Below, piece after piece: positions 23,468-33,830 of a stretch of 64,000 bases of DNA. Source of the DNA: Trileptium ribeirensis. Its lineage: Eukaryota > Nematoda > Enoplea > Enoplida > Thoracostomopsidae. Each line of letters opens with the position of its first letter. The stretch's first letter is position 1. Location: positions 1 through 64,000 of the forward strand of contig JASANE010001663.1 in NCBI GenBank assembly GCA_030248225.1, given 5' to 3'. The translations under genes and the position numbers were made by a program. A model generated the notes under the pieces. The model saw nothing but the letters and a program-made list of their open reading frames with translations, did no database searches and had not been told where the DNA came from.

Positions 23468-24265
23468 TAACGGTAACTGTAAATTATTTGTGAATGACGT
23501 CAAACTGCACGCATATATTCCTCGTCAGAATAGCTATATTGGAACTCAAAGTCTACAAAACGCGCTAAACCGCATCAAAATCTGGTCACGAGAATGGCAA
23601 CTTTCAATATCGGCACCAAAGTGTCAAGTTTTACATCTAGGATCTACGAATCCAAGACATAGCTATTTTTTGAATAATGAAATTATTCCCTCTTGCAATC
23701 ACTGTAAAGCTCTGGGGATCACTATGTCAGAAAATCTCAAATTTAGCACTCATTGTAATAACATCGTTTCCAAAGCCTTCCGTATATCTAATATGATATT
23801 TAGATGTTTCAAGACGTCTAATGTTGAAGCGTTATTGTGTGCTTATACCAGTTACGTAAGTCTATTCCAGAGTATTCCTCTTCCATGTGGTCACCTGTTT
23901 TTCTCACTGAAATTGATATTATTGATAAAGTGCAACGATACTACTCCCTCAGAATTTTTACTAGAGCCGGTTTAGAAATGGTGTCCTACAACGATAGGCT
24001 ACGCCATTTAGGTTTTGAACCACTTGAAAAACGCCGCTTAATAAATGATCTAGTAACGACATTTAAATACCTTCATAAAGACAGCGCGACTCATGATTTT
24101 TTGAATATAATACTATTACGATCACCAGAGGTCACCAGGCAAAGCTACGATAAAAAGAGCTCAAACCACAGTTTTGGACCACAAATTTCCTTCACGTATT
24201 ATAAACCAGTGGAACAAACTGCCTGCAGACGTCTTTGCCAAAGCCACAAATTTCAAAAAATTTAG
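23468..24265 (+). pseudogene. LINE E, RT C part and C-terminal domain
   Basis: The sequence resumes after the MITE with NGNCKLFVNDVKLHAYI, where the usual catalytic FADD is changed to FVND. It continues with IKIWSREWQLSISAPKCQVLHLG, KALGITMSENLKFSTHC and RISNMIFRCFKTSN. A frameshift near 23,850 leads to SIPEYSSSMWSPVFL and LRHLGFEPLEKRRLINDL, ending near SPEVTRQSYDKKSS. Both the loss of motif A upstream and the altered motif C make it catalytically dead. Confidence 0.85.
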
Positions 24266-24679
24266 AAATGTTCATAAAAACTCAAGCTTTGAAATTTCCC
24301 TTAGGTACGACAGAAACCTATGACTCAGATGTTAGTGGTGATGTTGCTCCCTTTCTGTTTAAACTTGATTAAGAATATAAACTTTCTGTAATTATGTATT
24401 CTTCTGTTTTATTAATTTATAATGCATATTGCTTGCTACTCGTTACTAGTAACGAGGATTAGTAAGCCATTGCCTCAGTTTCGGGCTCGCTATGACGGCC
24501 TTAACGCCAGAGCAACTCCCGTTACGCTGATCTCTGGTATAAGTTTGTTATAATAATAAATTTGCATAAAATCTCTGCATAAATCTTTGGCATAAATACT
24601 ACTGGCATAAATTCTTAATAAAATTGTTGTTGTTGTTGATTTTTTTACGAAACGTATTTTTGCCAGAGTAAGCTTGCTA
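24266..24679 (+). other. LINE 3' untranslated-type sequence
   Basis: It follows the LINE E coding end. It contains a segment (24,478-24,540) that resembles 33,236-33,295, an ATAATAATAA run near 24,550, and a TTG trinucleotide tail (24,623-24,637). Short simple-repeat tails are typical of CR1/L2-like 3' ends. At least two tails may be stacked here. Confidence 0.5.
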
Positions 24680-24704
24680 GTCTAACTACGCTTCGTAGTT
24701 AGAC
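24680..24704. repeat. Perfect 11-bp hairpin at LINE 5' junction
   Basis: gtctaactacg, loop ctt, then cgtagttagac. It lies exactly where the 5'-truncated LINE fragment begins. Confidence 0.85.
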
Positions 24705-25031
24705 AGACTTAAGTATCTCAACTAAAAGCTCTTAGAGTTGAGACGCTTGCATAATGACTTAGTAGTTGTTTTCAAGTCAGCTGGAAAATTTTCTGTTGGA
24801 TATAAGGATCTGTTTGAACTGTCGTGTGTAACTTTCACAAGGGGTCATTATCTTAAAATTAAGAAACCACAACAGAAAACTAACACTTTGGACTTGGATC
24901 ATTTTCTGACCGCTCGAGTTGTAAATGCATGGAACCAAGTACCGGTTACGGTAATGAATCAACCATTAATTAAGGCGTCTAGTCCAGGTAATTTCAAGAA
25001 ACTACTTGATAAAGTTGATCTAACTAACGTG
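24680..25031 (+). pseudogene. CR1-like LINE C-terminal fragment
   Basis: This is the last part of a LINE protein: RLKYLN, one stop, then LLELRRLHNDLVVVFKSAG. A RGHYLKIKKPQQKTNTLDLDH block follows, then ARVVNAWNQVPVTVM and NFKKLLDKVDLTN. The 5' boundary coincides with a perfect 11-bp hairpin (24,680-24,704). The 3' end is cut by the next LINE at 25,032. Confidence 0.8.
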
Positions 25032-25066
25032 ACTAACACAGTAACACGTAAAGTTACTGTGTTAGT
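25032..25066. repeat. Perfect 14-bp hairpin at LINE 5' junction
   Basis: actaacacagtaac (25,032-25,045), a 7-base loop, then gttactgtgttagt (25,053-25,066). The right arm is genuine RT sequence (VTVLV). The left arm is its inverted copy at the junction with the previous LINE. Confidence 0.88.
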
Positions 25067-26372
25067 GAGTCTGGATCTCTCAGCAGCATTCGACACAGTC
25101 GAACATAAATTAATTCTTCAGAATCTCTTAGCGGCCGGAGTTTCCAGCAACGCCGTCGATTGGTTTGAATCCTATCTAGCTAACCGCCAACAACGCGTCC
25201 AAATAGGCAAAACTTTGTCAAAACCAACGGCTTTAACAACTGGTGTACCTCAAGGTAGCGTCCTTGGCCCAGTTTTGTTTAATATTTGTATTGCACCGGT
25301 CATTAAATTAATATCGGCAGCTGGTTACGAAGTACAAAACTATGCTGACGATATCCAAATTTATCGACATTTCTACCCAGACAACATTTCCACCGTTGCT
25401 ACATCACTGACAGATCTTCTACATAGACTGAAACATTGGTTTAACACAAATAACTTAATTCTAAACGATTCTAAAACCCAGCTAATTTATTTCCATTCAG
25501 GGAATTTAACTCGACCACCAACTGTAATAGGTCGGCAACTATCATACCGACTAATACCATAAAAATACTAGGGGTTACTTTAGACAATCAACTAACCATG
25601 GTTCAACACATTAACCAGTTATCTGCCACCTGCGCCTGGCAACTCCGCTCAATTAGCCGCCTCCGACGCCGACTGAGTGATGATACTGCACAAACCACGA
25701 TACGGGCGTTTGTTATGAGTAGACTTGATTATTGTAACGCCTTATATTTAAATGTCCCAACGTACATCATGCAACCTCTACGCCGAACTTTATACACCGC
25801 TGCAAGAATAGTTGCGTACTCAGCAAAATGGGATCCTATTAGTCCGGTATTACGACGTCTTCATTGGCTACCTCTTCGAGAACGAATTACGTTTAAAATT
25901 TTAGTAATTGTATACAATGTGTTGGCTTCAAATGAACCCAAATACTTGGCCAACATGTTGCATCTCAGCAGCGACACCGGGCCTATCGAGTGAACGTTTA
26001 CTCCAAACACATGGCACATGAACAAAAACATTCGCCTTTTGAGCGCCCTCACTATGGAACACATTACCGCGATCATTACGGGACTCTGAATTAACGCTAT
26101 TTGCGTTCAAATCTAAACTTAAAACTCACTTATTTCCTCGTCAATGACAATTCATCAGTGCTTAGATCTTGTTTGATTGTGTGTATTAAAATGTACATAT
26201 GTAAAAAAACGGTATTGTCACTGTACCTGTTCTGAATATTTCAATTGTCTATGTACTAGTGGTTTGTACATTCCTTGTTTGTGTTTTCTTATGTGTAATT
26301 TGTCAGCGCTTTTGTAACGCTCCGGCGAAAAGGGCGCTTTATAAATGTTTCTTTATTATTATTATTATTATT
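25046..26372 (+). pseudogene. L2/CR1-like LINE, 5'-truncated, nearly intact RT
   Basis: The frame to 25,562 encodes LVSLDLSAAFDTVEHKLIL (motif A), [17 protein letters not shown] (motif B) and VQNYADDIQIYRHF (motif C). It then has LKHWFNTNNLILNDSKTQLI. After one stop and shift (25,560) it continues KILGVTLDNQLTM, then SRLDYCNALYLNVPTYIM, then LRRLHWLPLRERITFKILVIVYN, to about 25,993 and in decayed form to 26,140. The catalytic residues are intact. The 3' end reads ggcgctttataaatg followed by an ATT repeat (26,346-26,373), the usual L2-like tail. The first ATG of the open frame (24,738) belongs to the preceding LINE, so the 274-codon frame is chimeric. Confidence 0.87.
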
Positions 26373-26373
26373 A

Positions 26374-29090
26374 TTTAACCAGATGTTTAAAATTTGATCG
26401 AAATATGTAATCAGAAATATTAATGGATTTACCCATTTTGCTAATTTAATTCGTTTATTGACTGGTCTCGTAAGTCATGTGTATCTAAATTTGCGCTCTT
26501 TGTGGTGTTATATTTGCATAAGGCTTGCAGAAGATGTAGTCAGGCTGTTCCTTAACGGTTGGGCTCGCGATGATGGACTTAACTACGAATGCAAAACCCT
26601 TTTAGCTGCAAAATCCAATGACCGGTAATAAACGATATACTACAACTATACTACTAACGTGCGTATTCCGTTTCATTATGGAATTATCTGTTGTATGAAA
26701 TGAATCAGCTGAGCCGACTCTGACTTTCTATGAGCGCAAATGCTTCATCAAAATTATATATACACCAATATTATTAAGTAATCTCGAAGCGGTCACTTTA
26801 TCATAAAGAAAATCTACTTAGACAAGCGTAATTTAAAGAATTTTATACCATAATTTAAGTGAGTTGGCAACTTTTATAACACACTTAACATCATTATAAT
26901 GATTATTATACCTCTGTGAGAATATTTGTATAATACTTCTGTATTATAACCACTGGTTAGTCGTTTCTTTACGTTCACTGCGCTATGTACACGCAATTTA
27001 TTCTATTTATTCTAAATAATAGATAAATTTACTCAGATATCTACCATTTATATAACGATTTTATCGCAAATATTCGGTAGTGAACTTCGCGTTTAGTAAG
27101 TTATACGGTTATTTTGATGTCAGAACGAGTTTTCAAATATTGTATTATATGTCGATAAAGGTATCATAGTCTTGCTAGGTGCGAATTGAATTGTGCGTTG
27201 TGAAGAAAACAGTTTCCTTCTCTCGAGGCTTAAAATTGAAAGAAGAATTTGTGGGTAAATTGGCACCATGAGGTCAAGGTAACCACGTTGACTGTATATT
27301 GGCGATTTTAGTATTCACGAGCATCAGGCGCCAGTATTTTCGTCGGCCAAAAATTTATTTTGGGCGACAAAATTTTTTCCCAGCCGAGACAGAGATGAAT
27401 CTCAGCCTCCTCAACTCCTCTTTTTGCTCCGTCACTGTATATATGAAGTAGTAAACGACTTTCAAGAATTCGAAGTCTTACCTTTTTCAAATCGAAGGTT
27501 TTATGAAGCAATCACATATAGTTGGCAGCATGACAGTCAGCGAAATACGTGTCGTATTTTTAGGAACAATTTTATTTACGGGAGCGCATATGCTGGGATG
27601 CAAGAAACTGTAACGGAAGGGGTGCAAATTGCGCCATAGCTGTCCAGAGGGAGGTTAAAGAGGGACTCGATTCAACAGTCGTTCTCAGTCAATAAAGAAG
27701 ACAAACATGTTCTAAGGCTGAAAAGTTCGTTTTTGTAAATTGAAAGACTCCTCATATGAGTTACTTTCTGTTTGGAAATACTTTCTCAAACATTAAAGTT
27801 TAAAGATAAATGTTCAGAATTCCAAATTGGTTCGCCAGCATACACGTCACACGCGTAAAGCACAGAATCGATCATTACAAGGTAAAACGTATTTGAACCA
27901 CGAGTATTAAACAAAACTAACTGTGTAAGATCCGATATTTCTAATGAGTTTACGAAACTAACGTAGCCCCTCGCGGGGGAAATAGGTGAAGGATTCCCAA
28001 TCGATCAGCGAGTTAGTTAAAGTCAGGTGAAATCAGTCAGTCAGTCAGTTAAATCCAGACAACGTGGTGCTGGACATGGCTCTAAATCACGACTGTAATC
28101 GGACTTTGAGCAGCCGCGGAGATGCTCTGAGTTCAAAGTGGCTACCAGTCTGGTGCCGCACTTTTAGTGTGTGAAAACGTGAAAACTATGTGAAAAATTC
28201 TATAGCAGTAGCCGATAGGTCGAGCTGGTGTAGTAGGTAATCGACAGCACTAATATCGTCGCAGGCTTTCGTATCAGAAATAACCAGGATACGCCGATGC
28301 ATTTCTTCATCCCTCACATGTAGAGTACCGATTGGTTTGTTTCGAGGCGATGTTTCGAGCTACTAAATTAGGAACGTGGCAGCGTCCAAATGCGTTATAT
28401 TGACAGCCAACGTCTCAGTTGATGGAGTCGATGATTGTACCTGGAATTTCCAGCTCGTCAGTTTATTTACAGAGCAATGTAATGTTGACGTGCTATTCTG
28501 TCAAGAATGACCAATCGGTTTCATTAGGTTGAAATAAAAATATTACATCAACTAATTTATAATAAAGATAGCGTATGAACGTATGAGTGGACAAAATTAA
28601 ATGAGAGATTACACCTTTTTTCGCTATTACACCTTATAATCGTTGTTACCACTGCAAGAATTTCGTCGCTGCACGCGTTTACGTATTTTGTACAAAGATT
28701 TAACGGTTCGATTATATTTTATTCACCCAATTGCAGTTAAAAATTTTTCAAATATTTTAGCGATCAGATAATATTATTGAAATTAAAATATAGCGTTTAC
28801 TTTTAAGGTATGGGTTATATTATTTCGTATATATATATCGATTTTGTTTATGTTATTAACATTGCATTAATTTTATATAGGTCCGTACTGGTGCTCATAA
28901 AACCGGGACGCAATCAGTTATATACGGAGTTAATTCAACCCGAAACAGCTATTTTAACCCCGCTCTATTCTGTTCGCTAGTTTATTAAGATTCTTTATTT
29001 GATTGTTGCATTCAGCATTATAAGACTCATTAACTGATTGTTTGATTAGGCTATCTACGAGTATGTTACTTTAGCTGATAGTAGTCACAA
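26374..29090. other. Non-coding stretch, no recognisable gene
   Basis: No domain seen in any frame. A short cagt tandem run lies at 28,036-28,050. A segment near 26,560-26,600 (ggctcgcgatgatggacttaa) resembles the LINE 3' segment at 24,485. Confidence 0.55.
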
Positions 29091-29092
29091 TT

Positions 29093-29275
29093 TATCAGCG
29101 AGTAATTTAAAATTTATCTGCGAGTAATTTCAAATTTTCTGGGAGCAATTTCCAAGTTTCTGCGAGTAATTTTTTTATCTGCAGGTAATTTTGACCGACT
29201 TCGGGTATTTTTTACTCAACAGGTAATTTTTTAACCTGCGGGTAGGGTTTTTACTCGCAGGTAGGAATAATATTT
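29093..29275. repeat. Left array of about 20-bp degenerate units
   Basis: Eight or nine units start g-c-g/a-g-g/a-gtaattt and vary in length from 18 to 22 bases (gcgagtaattt, gcaggtaatttt, gcgggtaggg). The reverse complement of a similar array lies at 30,228-30,362. Confidence 0.7.
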
Positions 29276-30227
29276 GTAGTGTTCTAAAATAAGAGTAGCA
29301 CTATAGAATATCTTTAGAATATCAGTAGGCATTTAGCCTATTGCGTTATTTAGCAGACTATCTGGATTTACTACGACGGATTACACCTTTTGGCATTTAA
29401 TGTAGTATTATTTTATGTTTTATTCTTGTTTGTTACTTTATATTGAAAAATTGTCAATATTGAGACTGTGCATTTTTCAGACTTAAGTAACAGACAACCA
29501 TGATTAAAAAGTTCTGCGTTTTTCAAAAAATGGAAATGCTGCTTGCCTCATCATTTTGTTACATATCTCGAAAAAAACTAACAAAATTATTTATAGCAAT
29601 TTTTTAATGAGCCACTAAGTCAAACATAAATGTACCGCTAAAATAATTTTCTGCACCCTCAGGCGAACTGTTGTCAAGATATATATACATGACTACTAAC
29701 ACAGTTTCGAATGGAAATGCTGTCTTGCAAAAAGAAAGAAACAGGATAGCAGATAGCAAAACTCTTGCTAAGCGATATACCGGGACAACTAAAACAAAAC
29801 GTGGATGTCAGCAGTAACGCCGCAATTACTTATCTGTAACGGGGGACTGGAGTGGAGGCAAAATATTTCCAAACTTTAATTTGCGGAACGTCTTTCAAAA
29901 TTATTTGTGGTGAAGGAGACGCATGCAATACTTGGGTCCACCATGGGCTGGAAGGTGGCGCGTCAGGTTGGAATGGGTCCTATGATTTAGCAATGACATC
30001 GTAATGCCTGATTAAGAGTACGGGGATGATGCCCCATCGCGCAGGGGATAACTATGGTTACGTATTTGAAGATATGTATAAAAACATAATTGCAAATTTA
30101 GTAAAGAAAACAGATAATAGCAGTCAACCGAAACTCGGATGTCCGTGCAAAACCCCCAACATTAATCAGTCCCCCAATATATGCTATTTACGTTGTGTAA
30201 TTTGTTTATATAGGTCCAGCTGAAAGT
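29276..30227. other. Interior between inverted arrays
   Basis: About 950 bp with no coding signature, bounded by the two inverted arrays. It may be the internal part of a foldback-type element. Confidence 0.4.
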
Positions 30228-30362
30228 CTGCCCGCAGGTAGCACAAAATACCCTCGCGTGGGCAAAGTTACTCACAGGTTAAATATTACGTGCGGGTAAA
30301 ATATGCCTACCGAAGCGCGGGTAAAATCTCGGGTTTAAAAAATTACTCCCGGGTATTTTTCA
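30228..30362. repeat. Right array of degenerate units (inverted)
   Basis: Units such as gcgggtaaaat and gcgcgggtaaaatc are the complements of the 29,093 units (gagtaatttt, acccgc). The array ends a few dozen bases before the LINE tail at 30,402. Confidence 0.65.
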
Positions 30363-30401
30363 CTCTTATTCTTTCTAGGATTTAAAAATACAGAAGTAGA
30401 G

Positions 30402-31335
30402 GGTAATTAATAATAGTAAACACTTATATAGCGCGTATTTCGAGAAACGTTACACAGGCACGTTTTATAAATACGATCAATGTCAAAATAAATGCGTTTT
30501 CAGTCTGCTCGTGAATTGTAGTCGTGTTAGGTTCAGATCCCTTAAGCCGCTAGAAAGAAGATTCCATGATATTGGGCCCAAAGATCGAAAATTATCGCTC
30601 CGACAAACGTCAATACAAATAATTTGGCTAGCAGCTAGTCGGGACACCGATGACAACTGCAGCATGCCTCTATGCAGTGGTGGCGTTCCAGAAGAAAGCA
30701 TTGAAAATTATAGTAAAAACTTTATACGGTATGCGGTTTTCTAAGGGTAACCAGTGTAGGCCATGTAATACTGGTGTGATATGCTCTCGGATTCCGCTTC
30801 GGGAGACAAATCTGGCGGCGCTGTGTAGCAGCATCTGAAGTGCACGAAGTCGTGTATTTGGCAGCAGGTAGTACAATGAGTTGCCATAATCCAAGCGAGA
30901 CACACCGAATGCTCGCATAATCATATGAGCAGTATTACCGTCCAGTCTGGGACGTAACCGCCACATTTCGCTAAGTTGCCGGATACTTGTTCGGGATACG
31001 TTTATTATATGCTGGTCAAATATCTTACGCGAGTCTAGTGTTACACCCAGTAATTTAATTGAGTCTGAAGGTTTTATAACTTGATCACCCGCTACGATGC
31101 TCGCAATATATGTGCAGCGGCTGAAGTAGATTAACTTAGTTGTAGCATAATTTAGCCGCAACTTGTTGTCCGCAAACCATTCCCCAAGGACAATCATTTG
31201 AAGCTCAGCTGAACGAATAGTTTCAGCTATTCTGCTATTGTAAAACTGGATGTCATCGGCGTAAGCGTGTGCTTTGAAACCAACATTTGCTATAATGTCA
31301 ATTACAGGTGCGATATAATTACTATATATTGTAAT
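30402..31335 (-). pseudogene. L2-like LINE, 3' part, minus strand
   Basis: On the minus strand it begins near 31,330 with APVIDIIANVGFKAHAYADDIQFYN, an intact YADD. It continues with LGEWFADNKLRLNYATTKLIYF, IKLLGVTLDSRKIFDQHI and VSRLDYGNSLYYLLPN. HITPVLHGLHWLPLENRIPYK follows, then after a shift RSLGPISWNLLSSGLR. The 3' end reads gcgctatataagtgtttac followed by an attatta tail (about 30,402-30,425). It is 5'-truncated just before the catalytic motif, like most L2 copies. It belongs to the same broad clade as 25,046-26,372 but is not closely identical. Confidence 0.85.
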
Positions 31336-32960
31336 AGCAATAAGTTTGCACGAAACTAAAGCTTGCTATATCATCTCACAAATCGTCGTTATGAAACTTG
31401 TTTATAGTAATTATTCTTTCTGCTCGATTTCAATGTTTGTGTGACGCAATGAAAATAATGTTCTTCACTGTTCAAATATCATCGTCTTTGTTTGAATTTA
31501 CAAAACTGATGATTCGAGACATTGTTGTATTTGTAGCCAGTTTGAAAACTCTTGAACGCTGATGAATTTGGATGCGCGTTACGTGTGGGCAATAGACAGT
31601 ATATTATTTATATAAATGTAATACTAAATCTATGCACATATACATCATATGTGTGAATATGTAATACGCTCAGATATCGATATAACAACAAATAAGTTTG
31701 ATAAGCACTGGGGCTGGGCGCGGCAACCGAAACCTCGTCAGGCTAGTCACATCATACAAACAAAAATTCTGGAATTAAATGAATACGGATATAGTCAAAT
31801 AAATTTCGGTAACAATCCCACTCCCGTTAGAAAAATTTCGTAAAACCGACCCCTGTCAGAAACTTCTGGAACCGCCAGTCTATATAGCAATTTGATATTA
31901 ATGTATATTTTATATAATAATGCATAAATTTATAGAGTGTATTCTACATTGGAGTGTATGTTATGTGTATAAATGTATCTTCTTCTACCACAATGTATTG
32001 TTTACAAAGTGCGTACTGTGCGTTCTGTATAATTCACTGCAGATAATAAATAGTGCATTTACGAACATGTTCTTGTCTGCAAATTTTTTTGCACAAATTT
32101 ATTGACTTTCAAGTGGATATTCAACGCTATCGCATTGGCGCAAATCCGTCGTTAATATTGGGGAGCCAATAGCTATTTTGATATGCAACCCGGATAGATG
32201 TGAAATTTTTTGTGAAAATATTGGGGCCCCGGGCCCTTTGCCTTCTCCGACGGATTTGAGCCTATGCGCTAACGTTTAAGAAGGGATTATTTTGCTTGGG
32301 TCCTGTTAGAGCGTCACAAACAAATCCGAAATGCCGCTATGTTGAGGACAATTTTAAAGACGAAATTTGTATTTTGCCGTTTTTTATAAGCCATAAGAAT
32401 ATGATTTCGGGTTTGAGTCGTGGCTTAGTTCAGTGGGCTTGCTTGGATGGATGGTCGGCTAACTTAAGCTGGCGAGTACCCGTGGCACTAGAATGTTTCT
32501 AAATCAGGGGACCAATTCAAAAATTCTGTTGGCTCCATGATCCACTATTCCAATGTCTCTGACTGTGCTGTGCTCTAGTTGCGGGCTGATTCGTCCTAAA
32601 AAGTTGCAGGATTAAATTTCGAATATAGTTTATAATTAGCAAGCGCTTGATAGCAAAATTGATGCGGTTTTTCCTATTTCGTATAATATAGGTTAGATCT
32701 AAGTTGGAATTTGGCTCTTTCTAATTTTCCTTTACTGATAAAATTATTATGCATGTAATTTGGCAACTATCTTTCTTTTTGCATTTCACTGTTTTATTGC
32801 TTATTGTGAACTTTTTCATGCACAATTAATTTTTCAATAAATATTTGTTTGTTTTATTTGTTTAGTCATATTCTAGTTTGTTAACTAATCGTTAGCATAT
32901 TTGTTAATTATGCGCAAATTATTCGTATATATAATTGGTATGCCGGTAGTCGCTAAAGCA
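31336..32960. other. Non-coding stretch, no recognisable gene
   Basis: AT-rich. Open frames at 31,649-31,843, 31,920-32,105 and 32,296-32,502 have no domain signature. Confidence 0.55.
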
Positions 32961-33233
32961 TTAGCCCTTTCACGCCCGAATTAATTTGTGTATCGTGCAA
33001 TGTTTGATAAACTCAATCCTGCGCCAGGGATCGAACCCGAAACGCACGGGTGAAACTTGTGTACGCAAACCACTGAGCTATCTGAGAGCTGTTGCTCGGT
33101 TCCTTAAGGAACCTCACTATGCGAGCGAATAACAACGCGCGTTCAAACGTACAATATACGACAAGCTCAGTAAACACAACGAGCCGCAATGTGCGTTGGG
33201 TCCATTTGGGCCTAGTGGGCATGAGAGGGTTAA
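32961..33233. mobile_element. piggyBac-like MITE, copy B, with tRNA-like boxes
   Basis: The inner length is 265 bp (32,965-33,229), the same as copy A, with the same ends (ccctttcacgcccg and gggcatgagaggg). The right flank is TTAA; the left is TTAG, a one-base decay. It carries the same minus-strand A-box and B-box sequences. It differs from copy A by scattered substitutions. It abuts the start of a LINE endonuclease remnant. Confidence 0.85.
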
Positions 33234-33235
33234 GT

Positions 33236-33830
33236 TTCGACCTCGCTATGACGGCTTTAACAGCTCACGCAAACCTCGTTACGCTAACTGCGGTTACCAG
33301 TCAAACATGGTTACACGACGAATTTACAAACTCAATGATTGACTGTCCAGAGTTTTCAGTGTTCCGTAAAGATACGACAAAATCCTGTGGAGGAGGAGTT
33401 GCCATGTTTGTACATTACTCTGTGAAATCATTACCTGTTAACTGTTCTAACATAAATTTAGAGATTATATGCCTAGATTTGTATATACCAAATAAGCATA
33501 GATTAATATCTGTTTACAGACCTCCAAATAGCACTCTTGAATATACAGTAGATCTAATTGATCAGATGAACGACTTTGCCAAGTGAACTGTCCAATAACT
33601 CTATTGGGCGACTTCAACTTTCCTGAAATAAACTGGAGCTCGCTGACATGGCCAAGCTGCTATGTTTGCAGCATTTGCTATAGAAAATGGTTTCATTCAA
33701 TTGGTTCAATTTGCTACGCGGGGCGATAACACACTTGACTTAGTCTTAACAAATTCATTGTTGAATGTTAGCAATGTCTCAGTAACTTCTAATGTTCATC
33801 CTGTGACAGAAAGCCAAATTTAATGGGTTT
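33236..33830 (+). pseudogene. LINE G, AP endonuclease domain (damaged)
   Basis: The frame reads VTSQTWLHDEFTNSMID (Glu of TET replaced by Gln), CGGGVAMFVHYSVKS and ISVYRPPNSTLEYTV. After a stop the next frame has LLGDFNFPEINWSSL (about 33,602). FIQLVQFATRGDNTLDLVLTN follows. The SDH motif is replaced (SNVHPVTES). Two catalytic positions are lost, so the domain is inactive. The first ~55 bases resemble the LINE 3' segment at 24,478. Confidence 0.78.

Noticed and set aside
27308..27639. Overlapping 67- and 71-codon frames
   Set aside because: Opposite-strand overlap, no motif, no flanking LINE order; treated as chance.
28030..28055. Possible CRISPR-like short repeats
   Set aside because: Just a tetranucleotide cagt run; no spaced repeats, and the DNA is animal.
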